A DNA stretch of 6,583 bases from CAZJFC01 sp964545245 (GCA_964545245.1 CAZJFC010000080.1:1-6583); one strand, 5' to 3'; shown: positions 1 to 4,726, counted from the first letter of the stretch. The notes: generated by a model from the sequence alone, not told the origin. Program-made: numbers and translations.

Positions 1-26
1 AGACCCCCGCTCTGCGGCGGGGGTCT
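1..26. repeat. GC-rich hairpin at left edge
   Basis: A perfect 10-bp inverted repeat, AGACCCCCGC at 1-10 and GCGGGGGTCT at 17-26, encloses a 6-base loop. No T-tract follows on the plus strand. It may be part of an intergenic repeat cut by the window edge. It could also serve as a distal transcription stop for the minus-strand gene pair ending at 128, but that is inference. Confidence 0.6.
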
Positions 27-31
27 GGTGC

Positions 32-96
32 GGGCTGCCAGCCCCGGATCCCCGCTTGGAGGCGGGGATGACAAGAGGGGGAGGTGGGATGACAAG
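32..96. repeat. Intergenic palindromic repeat with GGGATGACAAG tails
   Basis: ATCCCCGC (48-55) and GCGGGGAT (62-69) form a perfect 8-bp stem with a 6-base loop. A smaller stem GGGCT/AGCCC lies just before it (32-44). The 11-mer GGGATGACAAG occurs at 65-75 and again at 86-96. The pattern of a CCCCGC/GCGGGG hairpin followed by ATGACA resembles short intergenic repeats dispersed in many proteobacterial genomes. No coding region is seen in 1-127. Confidence 0.55.
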
Positions 97-127
97 GAAG
101 GAAGTGAGGATAACGATAAAGGATATT

Positions 128-403
128 CTAATTTCCAAAGCTGCATGAATAGAGCCGGTTCATTTCCTCAATTACTTTGGTAGGGGCGGTTTTGCCCCAA
201 CCACTTCTTATAATGTTGCCATAATCACGGATATCATAGCTGCTGCCCTCCGGCAGTTCCTCAAAAACCTTTTCCGTGGAAGGGCGCACAAACACAAAAT
301 ACCACGCGGGCAGGTTGTGTTTAGCATCATTAGCACATAGGTAAAATAGCCTGTCCCCATTGGTGGAGATTAATTTATTTAAGAACTGCTGTCTCATGTC
401 CAT
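128..403 (-). CDS. Hypothetical 91-residue protein, coupled to upstream repeat-protein gene
   Basis: I do not recognise this protein with certainty and assign no function. It is small and soluble in appearance, with no signal peptide or membrane segment. Its middle is aromatic and compact (PAWYFVFVRP at about residues 32-41), followed by an acidic stretch with DYGNIIRSGWG (about 60-70). That layout suggests a small folded domain. The ATG at 401-403 is preceded by AAGGAAAAAA on the minus strand, a good ribosome binding site; a second ATG two codons later (395-397) is an alternative. The start lies inside the end of the upstream repeat-protein gene, with a 29-base overlap (375-403) in another frame. 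Translational coupling and a shared transcript are therefore likely. Being real rests on the RBS, the overlap and the plausible composition. Confidence 0.75.
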   Translation of the reverse strand: MDMRQQFLNKLISTNGDRLFYLCANDAKHNLPAWYFVFVRPSTEKVFEELPEGSSYDIRDYGNIIRSGWGKTAPTKVIEEMNRLYSCSFGN

Positions 404-1517
404 TTTTTTCCTTGCCGCGTTCCGGCGCGCCTGAATCAGTCACTTCCGGGGAAGGTAGTTGTTTCAGTACGTCATACATATTCTGGCGCCATTTGGAGTT
501 TAGTAAGTTGGTTTTATTGATGCTGTTGTCCAGAACATACCCTGCTAATTCCTTGAAGCCTTCTTCCTGTATAGCAGCTGTAAGGCTGTTAAACTGTTTT
601 TGCCAGTCAGGGGCATAAGCCAGTTCTTTTGGCAGGTCGAGTTTACCGATTGTTTCGATAGCTTCCGGGCTTTGATTTATCCGTGCGGGAAGGTTGTCAA
701 ACTGTTCTTGCCAGTCAGGGGCATAAGCCAGTTCTTTTGGCAGGTCGAGTTTACCGATTGTTTCGATAGCTTCCGGGCTTTGTTTTATCCGTGCGACAAG
801 GTTGCCAAACTGTTCTTGCCAATCAATGCGATAAGCAAGTTTTATCGGCAGTCCGAGTTTGCCGATTGTTTCGATAGCTTCCGGGCTTTGTTTTATCCGT
901 GCGTCAAGGTTGTCAAAATGTTTTTGCCAGTCAGGGGCATAAGCCAGCTCTTTTGGCAGACCGAGTTTACCGATTGTTTCAATAGCTTCCGGGCTTTGTT
1001 TTATCCGTACAGGAAGGTTGTCAAAATGTTTTTGCCAATCAGGGGCATAAGCCAGCTCTTTTGGCAGACCGAGTTTACCGATTGTTTCAATGGCTTTCGG
1101 GCTTTGTTTTATCCGTACAGGAAGGTTATCAAAATGTTCTTGCCGGTCAGGATGATAAGCAATTTTTGTTGGCAGGCTGAGTTTGCCGATTGTTTCAATA
1201 GCTTCCGGGCTTTGTTTTATCCGTGCGACAAGGTTATTGAATTGTTCTTGCCAGTCAGTGGCGTAAGCCAGTTCTTTGGACAGACCGAGTTTGTCGATTG
1301 TTTCGATAGCTTCCGGGCTTTGTTTTATCCGTGCGACAAGGTTGTTGAACTGTTCTTGCCAATCAGGGGCATAAGCCAGTTCTTTTGGCAGACCGAGTTT
1401 GCTGATTGCCTCGAATGCCTGTTCGGTTCTGGGCTGGGAGCTACTTGATATAAAGATTGGGTTATCAGGTGCTATACCAAAAGCAGCGGCAAACCTATTT
1501 CGTGTTTCGTTATCCAT
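375..1517 (-). CDS. Tandem-repeat protein with eight 36-residue units, function unknown
   Basis: This encodes 380 residues. A 32-residue N-terminal segment is followed by eight contiguous 36-residue units (about 33-320) and a 60-residue non-repeat tail. Each unit resembles EAIETIGKLGLPKELAY, then a DWQxxFDNL core, then ARIKQSP. Conserved hydrophobic positions with Pro breaks suggest two helices per unit and an alpha-solenoid, but the period matches no repeat family I can name confidently. There is no signal peptide or transmembrane segment. The ATG at 1515-1517 is chosen because AGGGA sits six bases upstream. The only longer start is a TTG at 1548-1550, which falls within the proposed -10 box. 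Units 4 and 5 are nearly identical while units 3 and 6 are diverged, pointing to repeated duplication. Its end overlaps the next gene. A protein-binding scaffold role is inference only. Confidence 0.85.
   Translation of the reverse strand: MDNETRNRFAAAFGIAPDNPIFISSSSQPRTEQAFEAISKLGLPKELAYAPDWQEQFNNLVARIKQSPEAIETIDKLGLSKELAYATDWQEQFNNLVARIKQSPEAIETIGKLSLPTKIAYHPDRQEHFDNLPVRIKQSPKAIETIGKLGLPKELAYAPDWQKHFDNLPVRIKQSPEAIETIGKLGLPKELAYAPDWQKHFDNLDARIKQSPEAIETIGKLGLPIKLAYRIDWQEQFGNLVARIKQSPEAIETIGKLDLPKELAYAPDWQEQFDNLPARINQSPEAIETIGKLDLPKELAYAPDWQKQFNSLTAAIQEEGFKELAGYVLDNSINKTNLLNSKWRQNMYDVLKQLPSPEVTDSGAPERGKEKNGHETAVLK
558..1421 (-). repeat. 108-bp tandem repeat array, 8 copies, in-frame
   Basis: Eight head-to-tail 108-bp units encode the 36-residue repeats of the surrounding gene. 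A landmark such as GATTGTTTCGATAGCTTC (plus strand) recurs every 108 bases, with minor changes between copies. There are no spacers, and the unit length is a multiple of three, so copy-number changes keep the frame. This also keeps an antisense frame open through the array. Confidence 0.95.
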
Positions 1518-1547
1518 TTCTTTCCCTAATTGTTTCCGGTTTGCTGT

Positions 1548-1576
1548 CAAATACAGGAATTCATAATTTTTGTCAA
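1548..1576 (-). promoter_or_regulatory. Sigma70-type promoter for the repeat-protein gene
   Basis: On the minus strand a perfect TTGACA (-35; plus-strand 1571-1576) is followed after exactly 17 bases by TATTTG (-10; 1548-1553). Transcription would begin near 1541, giving a leader of about 24 bases that carries the AGGGA ribosome binding site. A second TTGACA lies 26 bases downstream (1545-1550) and overlaps the -10. The -10 is a weak match, so the call is moderate. Confidence 0.5.
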
Positions 1577-1667
1577 GAGGCTATATTAAATAAAGTTAAG
1601 TATTTCTGCCGGGATATGTTTCCAGGTACTCTGTTTTGAGTTACAGAGATGCAAAATTGTGGAGAAT

Positions 1668-1690
1668 AAAAAAGCAGGCTTTGTTTGCCT
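1668..1690 (-). terminator. Possible weak terminator of ndk
   Basis: On the minus strand AGGC (plus 1687-1690) can pair with GCCT (1676-1679) around a 7-base loop. A GC and a six-T run (1668-1673) follow. The stem is only 4 bp and overlaps the ndk stop codon, so termination would be weak if real. Confidence 0.3.
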
Positions 1691-2111
1691 AACCCACGAT
1701 TTCTTCCGGTTTGAAGAAGAAATCGATTTCGGTTTTTGCATTTTCGGGGCTGTCGGAGCCGTGGACGGAGTTGGCCTCGATGCTTTCGGCGAATTCCTTG
1801 CGGATGGTGCCTGCATCGGCGTTTGCCGGGTTGGTCGCGCCCATGACCTCGCGGTTTTTGGCGACTGCGTTCTCGCCTTCAAGCACCTGTAGCACAACCG
1901 GGCCGGAGGTCATGAATGCCACAAGGTCATTGAAGAAAGGGCGTTCCTTATGCACGCCGTAAAACTCTTCCGCCTGTTCTTTTGAAAGCTTCACGCGGCG
2001 CTGGGCAATGATGCGGAGGCCGGCTTCCTCCAGCTTCGCGTTGATCTTGCCGGTAAGGTTGCGGCGGGTCGCGTCCGGTTTGATGATTGAGAAAGTACGT
2101 TCAAGTGCCAT
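1689..2111 (-). CDS. ndk: Nucleoside diphosphate kinase
   Basis: It transfers the gamma phosphate from ATP to nucleoside diphosphates through a phosphohistidine intermediate, keeping NTP and dNTP pools balanced in the cytoplasm. The 140-residue product is full length for the family. It begins MALERTFSIIKPDA, carrying the conserved KPDA strand, and contains NSVHGSD at 114-120, with His117 as the phosphorylated catalytic residue. The FFFKPEEI C-terminus is also typical. The ATG at 2109-2111 is chosen because homologues start there and AAAGG lies about 8 bases upstream. The frame stays open further 5', but that part is antisense to the divergent pilin gene and is not coding. The gene stands alone, divergent from the pilin-like gene, with a 132-base shared upstream region. 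Confidence 0.97.
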   Translation of the reverse strand: MALERTFSIIKPDATRRNLTGKINAKLEEAGLRIIAQRRVKLSKEQAEEFYGVHKERPFFNDLVAFMTSGPVVLQVLEGENAVAKNREVMGATNPANADAGTIRKEFAESIEANSVHGSDSPENAKTEIDFFFKPEEIVG

Positions 2112-2148
2112 TTTAATACCTTTTGTTGATATGATTGATTTGCGCAGG

Positions 2149-2177
2149 CTTTTATCGGCTTTTTCGGTAAAAATCAA
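2149..2177 (-). promoter_or_regulatory. Candidate promoter for ndk
   Basis: On the minus strand TTGATT (plus 2172-2177) and TAAAAG (2149-2154) are separated by 17 bases. Each matches the sigma70 consensus at four of six positions. The spacing and place upstream of the ndk start fit, but the boxes are imperfect. Confidence 0.4.
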
Positions 2178-2189
2178 CGCCAATATAAT
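2161..2189 (+). promoter_or_regulatory. Candidate promoter for the prepilin-like gene
   Basis: A perfect TATAAT -10 lies at 2184-2189, with a weak -35 (TTTTCG, 2161-2166) 17 bases before it. Transcription would start near 2196, leaving a leader of about 47 bases. This site overlaps the proposed ndk promoter on the other strand, so the two divergent genes may compete for RNA polymerase. Confidence 0.45.
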
Positions 2190-2243
2190 CGCGGTAACAG
2201 GTTTTTTATTGCTTGTTCGCACGCCGGGAATAAGAATTGCGCT

Positions 2244-3002
2244 ATGGGCAGGATCAGCTTCAATAACGGGCAGGGCGGCTTCACATTGGTGGAGATGGCC
2301 ATTGTGGTGGTGATCGTCGGGCTGATAATCACCGGCATCATGATTGGCCGCAACCTGGTTGAAGGCTCGAAGGTTACGATGTTCATCAAGCAGGTCGAAC
2401 AGTTCGACACCGCGATAAACAACTTCCGCACGAAATATGGAGCCTTGCCGGGCGATTTGTCTTCCATGGTCCCGCCCGGCAATGAGGATGACAGGGTCTC
2501 GAATGCCGCCCATGCCAAATATTCCAACACTGTCTACAACCTTTTCCGCAGTGAGATCGCGAATTTCTGGGTGCATCTTTCACAAAGCGGCGCAAAGGCG
2601 GTGAATAAAACCTTCACCGCGGCCATTTCTGCTGACGGGTTCAATTCCGATATTGACGAGCTGAACGCCCCGGTTTCCTACCTTGGCGAAACCGCAAGTT
2701 TCATCGTGGCGTGGACGGGGGAATATAACTCCTATGAGCTGAACAATTACAATAGCATAGCCAGCGATGCGACCGTGCTGGACGGGGCAGTTCCGCTCAG
2801 CGCCTTTACCACCACCGATATCCAGTCGGTGGAAAGCAAGATTGACGACAGGAACTGCCGGACGGGGGCTGTGCGCGCCTCCCGCTTCGGGGCGTTCGCC
2901 GCCGCCACCTGCTGCACGAACCCGGGCGGGTTGCCGGTTATTTCAAACGCCGGGAATATCTGCCCGCTTTCAATCAGGGTCCAGCGCGACCTTCCCCTCT
3001 AA
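2244..3002 (+). CDS. Prepilin-like protein with type IV pilin/type II secretion N-terminus
   Basis: The 252-residue protein has a class III (prepilin) signal. A 12-residue leader ends in GG, cleavage would fall before Phe13, and mature residues FTLVE place the conserved Glu at +5. A hydrophobic helix of about 20 residues (AIVVVIVGLIITGIMIG) follows and would anchor it in the inner membrane until assembly. Prepilin peptidase would cut and N-methylate it. The rest is a polar globular domain with four Cys in the C-terminal quarter (NCR, TCC, NIC), suggesting disulphides. The ATG at 2244 is the only Met upstream of the leader and an in-frame stop lies near 2128; the ribosome binding site is poor. 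No other pilus or secretion gene is present here. It could be a major pilin, a minor pilin or a pseudopilin. Confidence 0.88.
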   Translation: MGRISFNNGQGGFTLVEMAIVVVIVGLIITGIMIGRNLVEGSKVTMFIKQVEQFDTAINNFRTKYGALPGDLSSMVPPGNEDDRVSNAAHAKYSNTVYNLFRSEIANFWVHLSQSGAKAVNKTFTAAISADGFNSDIDELNAPVSYLGETASFIVAWTGEYNSYELNNYNSIASDATVLDGAVPLSAFTTTDIQSVESKIDDRNCRTGAVRASRFGAFAAATCCTNPGGLPVISNAGNICPLSIRVQRDLPL

Positions 3003-3022
3003 AGCATATATTCCTGAAACGT

Positions 3023-3128
3023 GTCATTGCGAGCGAGCAACGTGAGCGTGGCAATCCAGACTGGATTGCTTCCGTCTTCGCTAAAGCTTCGCCGGACGCA
3101 GTCGTCGGCGTTGCCTCCTCGCAATGAC
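3023..3128. repeat. Palindromic intergenic repeat element (MITE-like)
   Basis: The element is bounded by perfect 11-bp terminal inverted repeats, GTCATTGCGAG at 3023-3033 and CTCGCAATGAC at 3118-3128. Inside is a second perfect palindrome, GCAATCCAG (3051-3059) and CTGGATTGC (3061-3069), around one base. Repeats with these GTCATTGCGAG ends and GCAATCCAG cores are dispersed in many bacterial genomes. It fills the gap between convergent genes (pilin-like on plus, rimI on minus) and could fold to stop transcription from both sides. Confidence 0.8.
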
Positions 3129-3133
3129 GTAGT

Positions 3134-3538
3134 CTATAGCGCATATCTCATAAGCACGGCGTTGTTGCCGTTGGCGTAATACCCCTTGCGGATGCGGTAT
3201 TGGGTGAAACCCAGCGATTCATAGAGTTTCACAGCGGCAAGGTTTTGCTCATCGACCTCAAGAAAAATGGTTTTAAGGTTCCTGCTGCGGCAGGTTTCCA
3301 GCAGTTCCGCGCATAGTTTCCGCGCCAGCCCCTTGCGGCGCTCTTCGGGGAGGATGCACAACGTCATTATCTCGCATTCATCCGGGTTGGTCTCATAAAG
3401 CAGGAAGCCGCTTTCACCCGCGAAGATAACATTTTCTCCGCTGTAAGGCTCGAACTGGGTGAGCGTCCACGGTTTTTCAAAGCAGCGCACATGGATGCTA
3501 TGCAGTTTTTGCTGGAGCTGTTCCGGGGAGTTTTGCAT
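3134..3538 (-). CDS. rimI: Ribosomal-protein-alanine N-acetyltransferase (GNAT family)
   Basis: A GNAT acetyltransferase of 134 residues that uses acetyl-CoA to acetylate protein N-termini; the classical RimI target is ribosomal protein S18. Family marks are the N-terminal HVRCFEKPWT segment, the acetyl-CoA loop in ILPEERRKGLARKL (about 62-75, with the RRKGLA turn), and the C-terminal LYESLGF (about 105-111) followed by RKGYY. The start at 3536-3538 overlaps the end of tsaB by 41 bases; an upstream ATG at 3572-3574 would add 12 residues. Neither has a clear Shine-Dalgarno, so translational coupling to tsaB is likely. The tsaB-rimI neighbourhood is common in bacteria and supports the name. The longer open frame further 5' is antisense-free but is only the out-of-frame shadow of tsaB. 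Confidence 0.9.
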   Translation of the reverse strand: MQNSPEQLQQKLHSIHVRCFEKPWTLTQFEPYSGENVIFAGESGFLLYETNPDECEIMTLCILPEERRKGLARKLCAELLETCRSRNLKTIFLEVDEQNLAAVKLYESLGFTQYRIRKGYYANGNNAVLMRYAL

Positions 3539-4040
3539 CTGGTTTGCGGATATATAGCGGTTCAATTTCTTCATCTTTAGGGGTGAGGCCAAGCGCCACC
3601 GTGCCGATATCGGTTGCGTCCGGCGGTTCGTCGAACTTGCCTTCATATGGCACCAGCAGCGGTTCGCTGGCGGCGGATTCCTGATAATAAGCCTCGCCGC
3701 GGCTGGCGTTGAGGCGGACGGGATAACCGCCTTTCCTGATGGCGGCGGCGGTAAGGGTGGAAACCGGGATGGTTTTAATCCCGCCGCCAAGGGGATCGCC
3801 CTTGGCGGCGGCCATGCCGATGCGGATGCCGGTGAAACTGCCGGGGCCGATGCCGACGGCCACCGCGTCCAGCTCTTTATAGCCAAGATTGGCTTCTGTA
3901 AGAATCGCCTCAATCGCGGGGACGAGTTTTTCCGCTTGTTTTGTTTCTTCTTCACCCGCAAAATGGGCAAGCAGTTTCCCTCCTGCGAATATCGCAACGG
4001 AATATCTGCCGAAACAGGTTTCAATCGAAAGGAATTTCAT
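3498..4040 (-). CDS. tsaB: tRNA t6A37 threonylcarbamoyl transferase subunit TsaB, short form
   Basis: TsaB pairs with TsaD and TsaE to put threonylcarbamoyl on A37 of ANN-decoding tRNAs. It belongs to the ASKHA fold. The N-terminal strand MKFLSIETCF, the signature GPGSFTGIRIG (65-75), the ASRGEAYYQ segment (112-120) and the C-terminal PLYIRKPDAK (161-170) are all visible in order. At 180 residues it is clearly shorter than the E. coli protein (about 230); the loss falls between about residues 120 and 155. The usual Asp of the DARxGE motif reads Asn (NASRGE). The ATG (complement of 4038-4040) fits homologues but has no Shine-Dalgarno. It overlaps by two bases the start codon of the divergent PCD gene. 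Downstream it overlaps rimI and is probably co-transcribed with it. Confidence 0.92.
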   Translation of the reverse strand: MKFLSIETCFGRYSVAIFAGGKLLAHFAGEEETKQAEKLVPAIEAILTEANLGYKELDAVAVGIGPGSFTGIRIGMAAAKGDPLGGGIKTIPVSTLTAAAIRKGGYPVRLNASRGEAYYQESAASEPLLVPYEGKFDEPPDATDIGTVALGLTPKDEEIEPLYIRKPDAKLPGTAPAKTA

Positions 4041-4341
4041 GGCTAAACAATTATCAAACATTCTATCACAGGCGGAAATAGAAGAAAAGCTCGCTGAACT
4101 GGGTGAATGGGGCAGTGACGGCAAGGCGCTGGTCAAACGCTTCGAATTCAAGGATTTTGCCGAAAGCCTTGGTTTCGTGAATATCGTGGGCGATATCGCC
4201 GAGGAACACAACCACCACCCGGATATCGAATTCGGCTGGGGATATGCGACCGTCACCTTCACCACCCATGACGCCAAGGGCTTGACCGATAAGGATTTTA
4301 AGCTGGCGGCGCTGGTGGATGAGGTTCAGGATGAAGGATAA
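4039..4341 (+). CDS. phhB: Pterin-4a-carbinolamine dehydratase (4a-hydroxytetrahydrobiopterin dehydratase)
   Basis: It dehydrates 4a-hydroxy-tetrahydropterin, the by-product of aromatic amino acid hydroxylases, so that the cofactor can be recycled. The 100-residue product is full length. The family signature is plain: EEHNHHPD (55-62) with the catalytic His pair region, then FGWGYA (65-70), TTHD (75-78) and LTDKD (82-86). The ATG at 4039 is preceded by AAAGGA six bases upstream. That ribosome binding site lies inside the first codons of divergent tsaB on the other strand. A longer open frame to 3889 is antisense to tsaB and rejected. No phenylalanine hydroxylase gene is in the window, so the physiological partner is unknown; the gene symbol follows family usage. 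Confidence 0.93.
   Translation: MAKQLSNILSQAEIEEKLAELGEWGSDGKALVKRFEFKDFAESLGFVNIVGDIAEEHNHHPDIEFGWGYATVTFTTHDAKGLTDKDFKLAALVDEVQDEG
4050..4065 (-). promoter_or_regulatory. Candidate -10 boxes for tsaB inside the PCD gene
   Basis: On the minus strand GATAAT (plus 4050-4055) and TAGAAT (4060-4065) each match TATAAT at five of six positions. No convincing -35 is seen 16-18 bases upstream of either. If GATAAT is used, the tsaB mRNA would start only a few bases before its ATG, which would fit the missing Shine-Dalgarno. Confidence 0.25.
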
Positions 4342-4389
4342 AGGATTAAGGGGGAAGGGAAATTTCCCTTCATCCTTCTCCCTTTATCC
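4333..4389. terminator. Long purine/pyrimidine inverted repeat after the PCD gene
   Basis: The 18-bp perfect palindrome GAAGGGAAATTTCCCTTC (4354-4371) sits inside wider arms: GGATAAAGG (4336-4344) pairs with CCTTTATCC (4381-4389), and GAAGGAT (4333-4339) can pair with ATCCTTC (4372-4378). It begins over the PCD stop codon. It probably acts as a transcription stop for that gene, although no clean T-tract follows; it may also be a dispersed repeat. Confidence 0.5.
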
Positions 4390-4443
4390 CTCCCCCTTTA
4401 TCTTCCCCCTCATCTGGCTATTGCCCTTTATGCAGACATCCTT

Positions 4444-4449
4444 TATACC
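4444..4449 (+). promoter_or_regulatory. Possible -10 box of the SRP RNA gene
   Basis: TATACC lies eight bases before the predicted 5' end of the SRP RNA at 4457/4458, the right distance for a -10. No good -35 was found 16-18 bases upstream, so this rests on position and one partial match. Confidence 0.3.
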
Positions 4450-4456
4450 GATATCC

Positions 4457-4540
4457 GGCTAGTGGCGGGCGAGATGCCTGCTAACCCGGTCAGGTCGGAA
4501 ACGAAGCAGCCGTAACGGGTTTTTTCGGGTCGCCGCTAGC
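4457..4540 (+). ncRNA. ffs: Signal recognition particle RNA (4.5S, small bacterial type)
   Basis: This is the RNA core of the signal recognition particle. It binds Ffh and directs membrane proteins co-translationally to FtsY and the Sec translocon. The conserved Ffh-binding hairpin is present: GGTCAGG (4488-4494) and AGCAGCC (4505-4511) form the asymmetric internal loop region. Above it TCG/CGA closes a GAAA tetraloop (4498-4501). Below it ACCCG (4484-4488) pairs with CGGGT (4516-4520). The terminal stem GCTAGTGGCG (4458-4467) pairs with CGCCGCTAGC (4531-4540) with one G-U. A TTTTT run directly follows, so the terminal stem may double as terminator. At about 84 bases it is a short form without an Alu domain. 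Confidence 0.93.
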
Positions 4541-4545
4541 TTTTT
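4541..4545 (+). terminator. T-tract ending the SRP RNA
   Basis: Five T residues immediately follow the closing strand of the SRP RNA terminal stem, which gives the shape of an intrinsic terminator. Confidence 0.5.
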
Positions 4546-4585
4546 CCGCCTTTTGGAGGGCCGTGAGCCATAACAATCCACAAAA

Positions 4586-4622
4586 ATCTCCCCCCTATCA
4601 GGGGGGACGGAAGGGGGGTGGA
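4586..4622. repeat. Intergenic CCCCCC/GGGGGG palindromic repeat
   Basis: CCCCCC (4590-4595) and GGGGGG (4601-4606) flank the 5-base loop TATCA. A second G-run (4613-4618) follows after ACGGAA. This hairpin is typical of short dispersed intergenic repeats. No gene is seen in 4546-4717. Confidence 0.6.
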
Positions 4623-4628
4623 TGCTGT

Positions 4629-4657
4629 AGTGTCAGTTTCTTACTCCCACTGACACT
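4629..4657. repeat. Inverted repeat AGTGTCAGT/ACTGACACT
   Basis: AGTGTCAGT (4629-4637) and ACTGACACT (4649-4657) are perfect 9-bp arms around 11 bases. The core ACTCCCACT in the loop is echoed just downstream (CACTCCCACTC at 4660-4670). It may be an operator-like site, a repeat or a weak stem-loop; the sequence does not decide. Confidence 0.45.
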
Positions 4658-4680
4658 GTCACTCCCACTCTCTTGGCACC

Positions 4681-4726
4681 TCACCCCATCCCTCTCCTCA
4701 TAGGAGAGGGAGCCGGTCTACCGGCT
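4681..4726. repeat. Double hairpin at the end of lptE (REP-like and terminator-like)
   Basis: CCCTCTCCT (4690-4698) and AGGAGAGGG (4702-4710) form a perfect 9-bp stem with a 3-base loop. Next to it AGCCGGT (4711-4717) and ACCGGCT (4720-4726) form a 7-bp stem that includes the lptE stop codon. The first resembles dispersed REP-like repeats with a CCCTCTCC stem followed by GATGGGGTGAG. Together they could end the leuS-lptE transcript, although no T-run follows. Confidence 0.55.

Noticed and set aside
558..1421. Possible CRISPR array from regular repeats
   Set aside because: The 108-bp units are contiguous with no unique spacers and encode a continuous protein repeat.
600..1448. 282-residue plus-strand open frame with its own 36-residue repeats
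   Set aside because: It is antisense to the repeat-protein gene. Because the unit is 108 bp, any frame open in one unit stays open in all. Its product is very rich in Phe and Cys and has no clear ribosome binding site, while the minus-strand gene has a promoter, an RBS and normal composition.
1518..1550. Upstream TTG start adding 11 residues to the repeat protein
   Set aside because: The TTG overlaps the proposed -10 box and lacks a Shine-Dalgarno, whereas the ATG at 1515-1517 has AGGGA six bases before it.
1659..2313. Plus-strand open frames across ndk
   Set aside because: They are antisense shadows of ndk and its upstream region, with composition unlike real proteins.
2112..2576. N-terminal extension of ndk to about 295 residues
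   Set aside because: The extra part is antisense to the pilin-like gene and unlike any NDK; homologues begin at MALERTFSIIKPDA.
3539..4024. N-terminal extension of rimI to about 296 residues
   Set aside because: The extra part is an out-of-frame reading of tsaB, rich in Pro, Ala and Ser, with no GNAT content.
3889..4038. N-terminal extension of the dehydratase to 150 residues
   Set aside because: The extra part is antisense to tsaB; the family is about 100 residues and a good RBS precedes the ATG at 4039.
4041..4277. N-terminal extension of tsaB to 259 residues
   Set aside because: The extra part is antisense to the dehydratase; TsaB homologues begin at the MKFLSIET strand.
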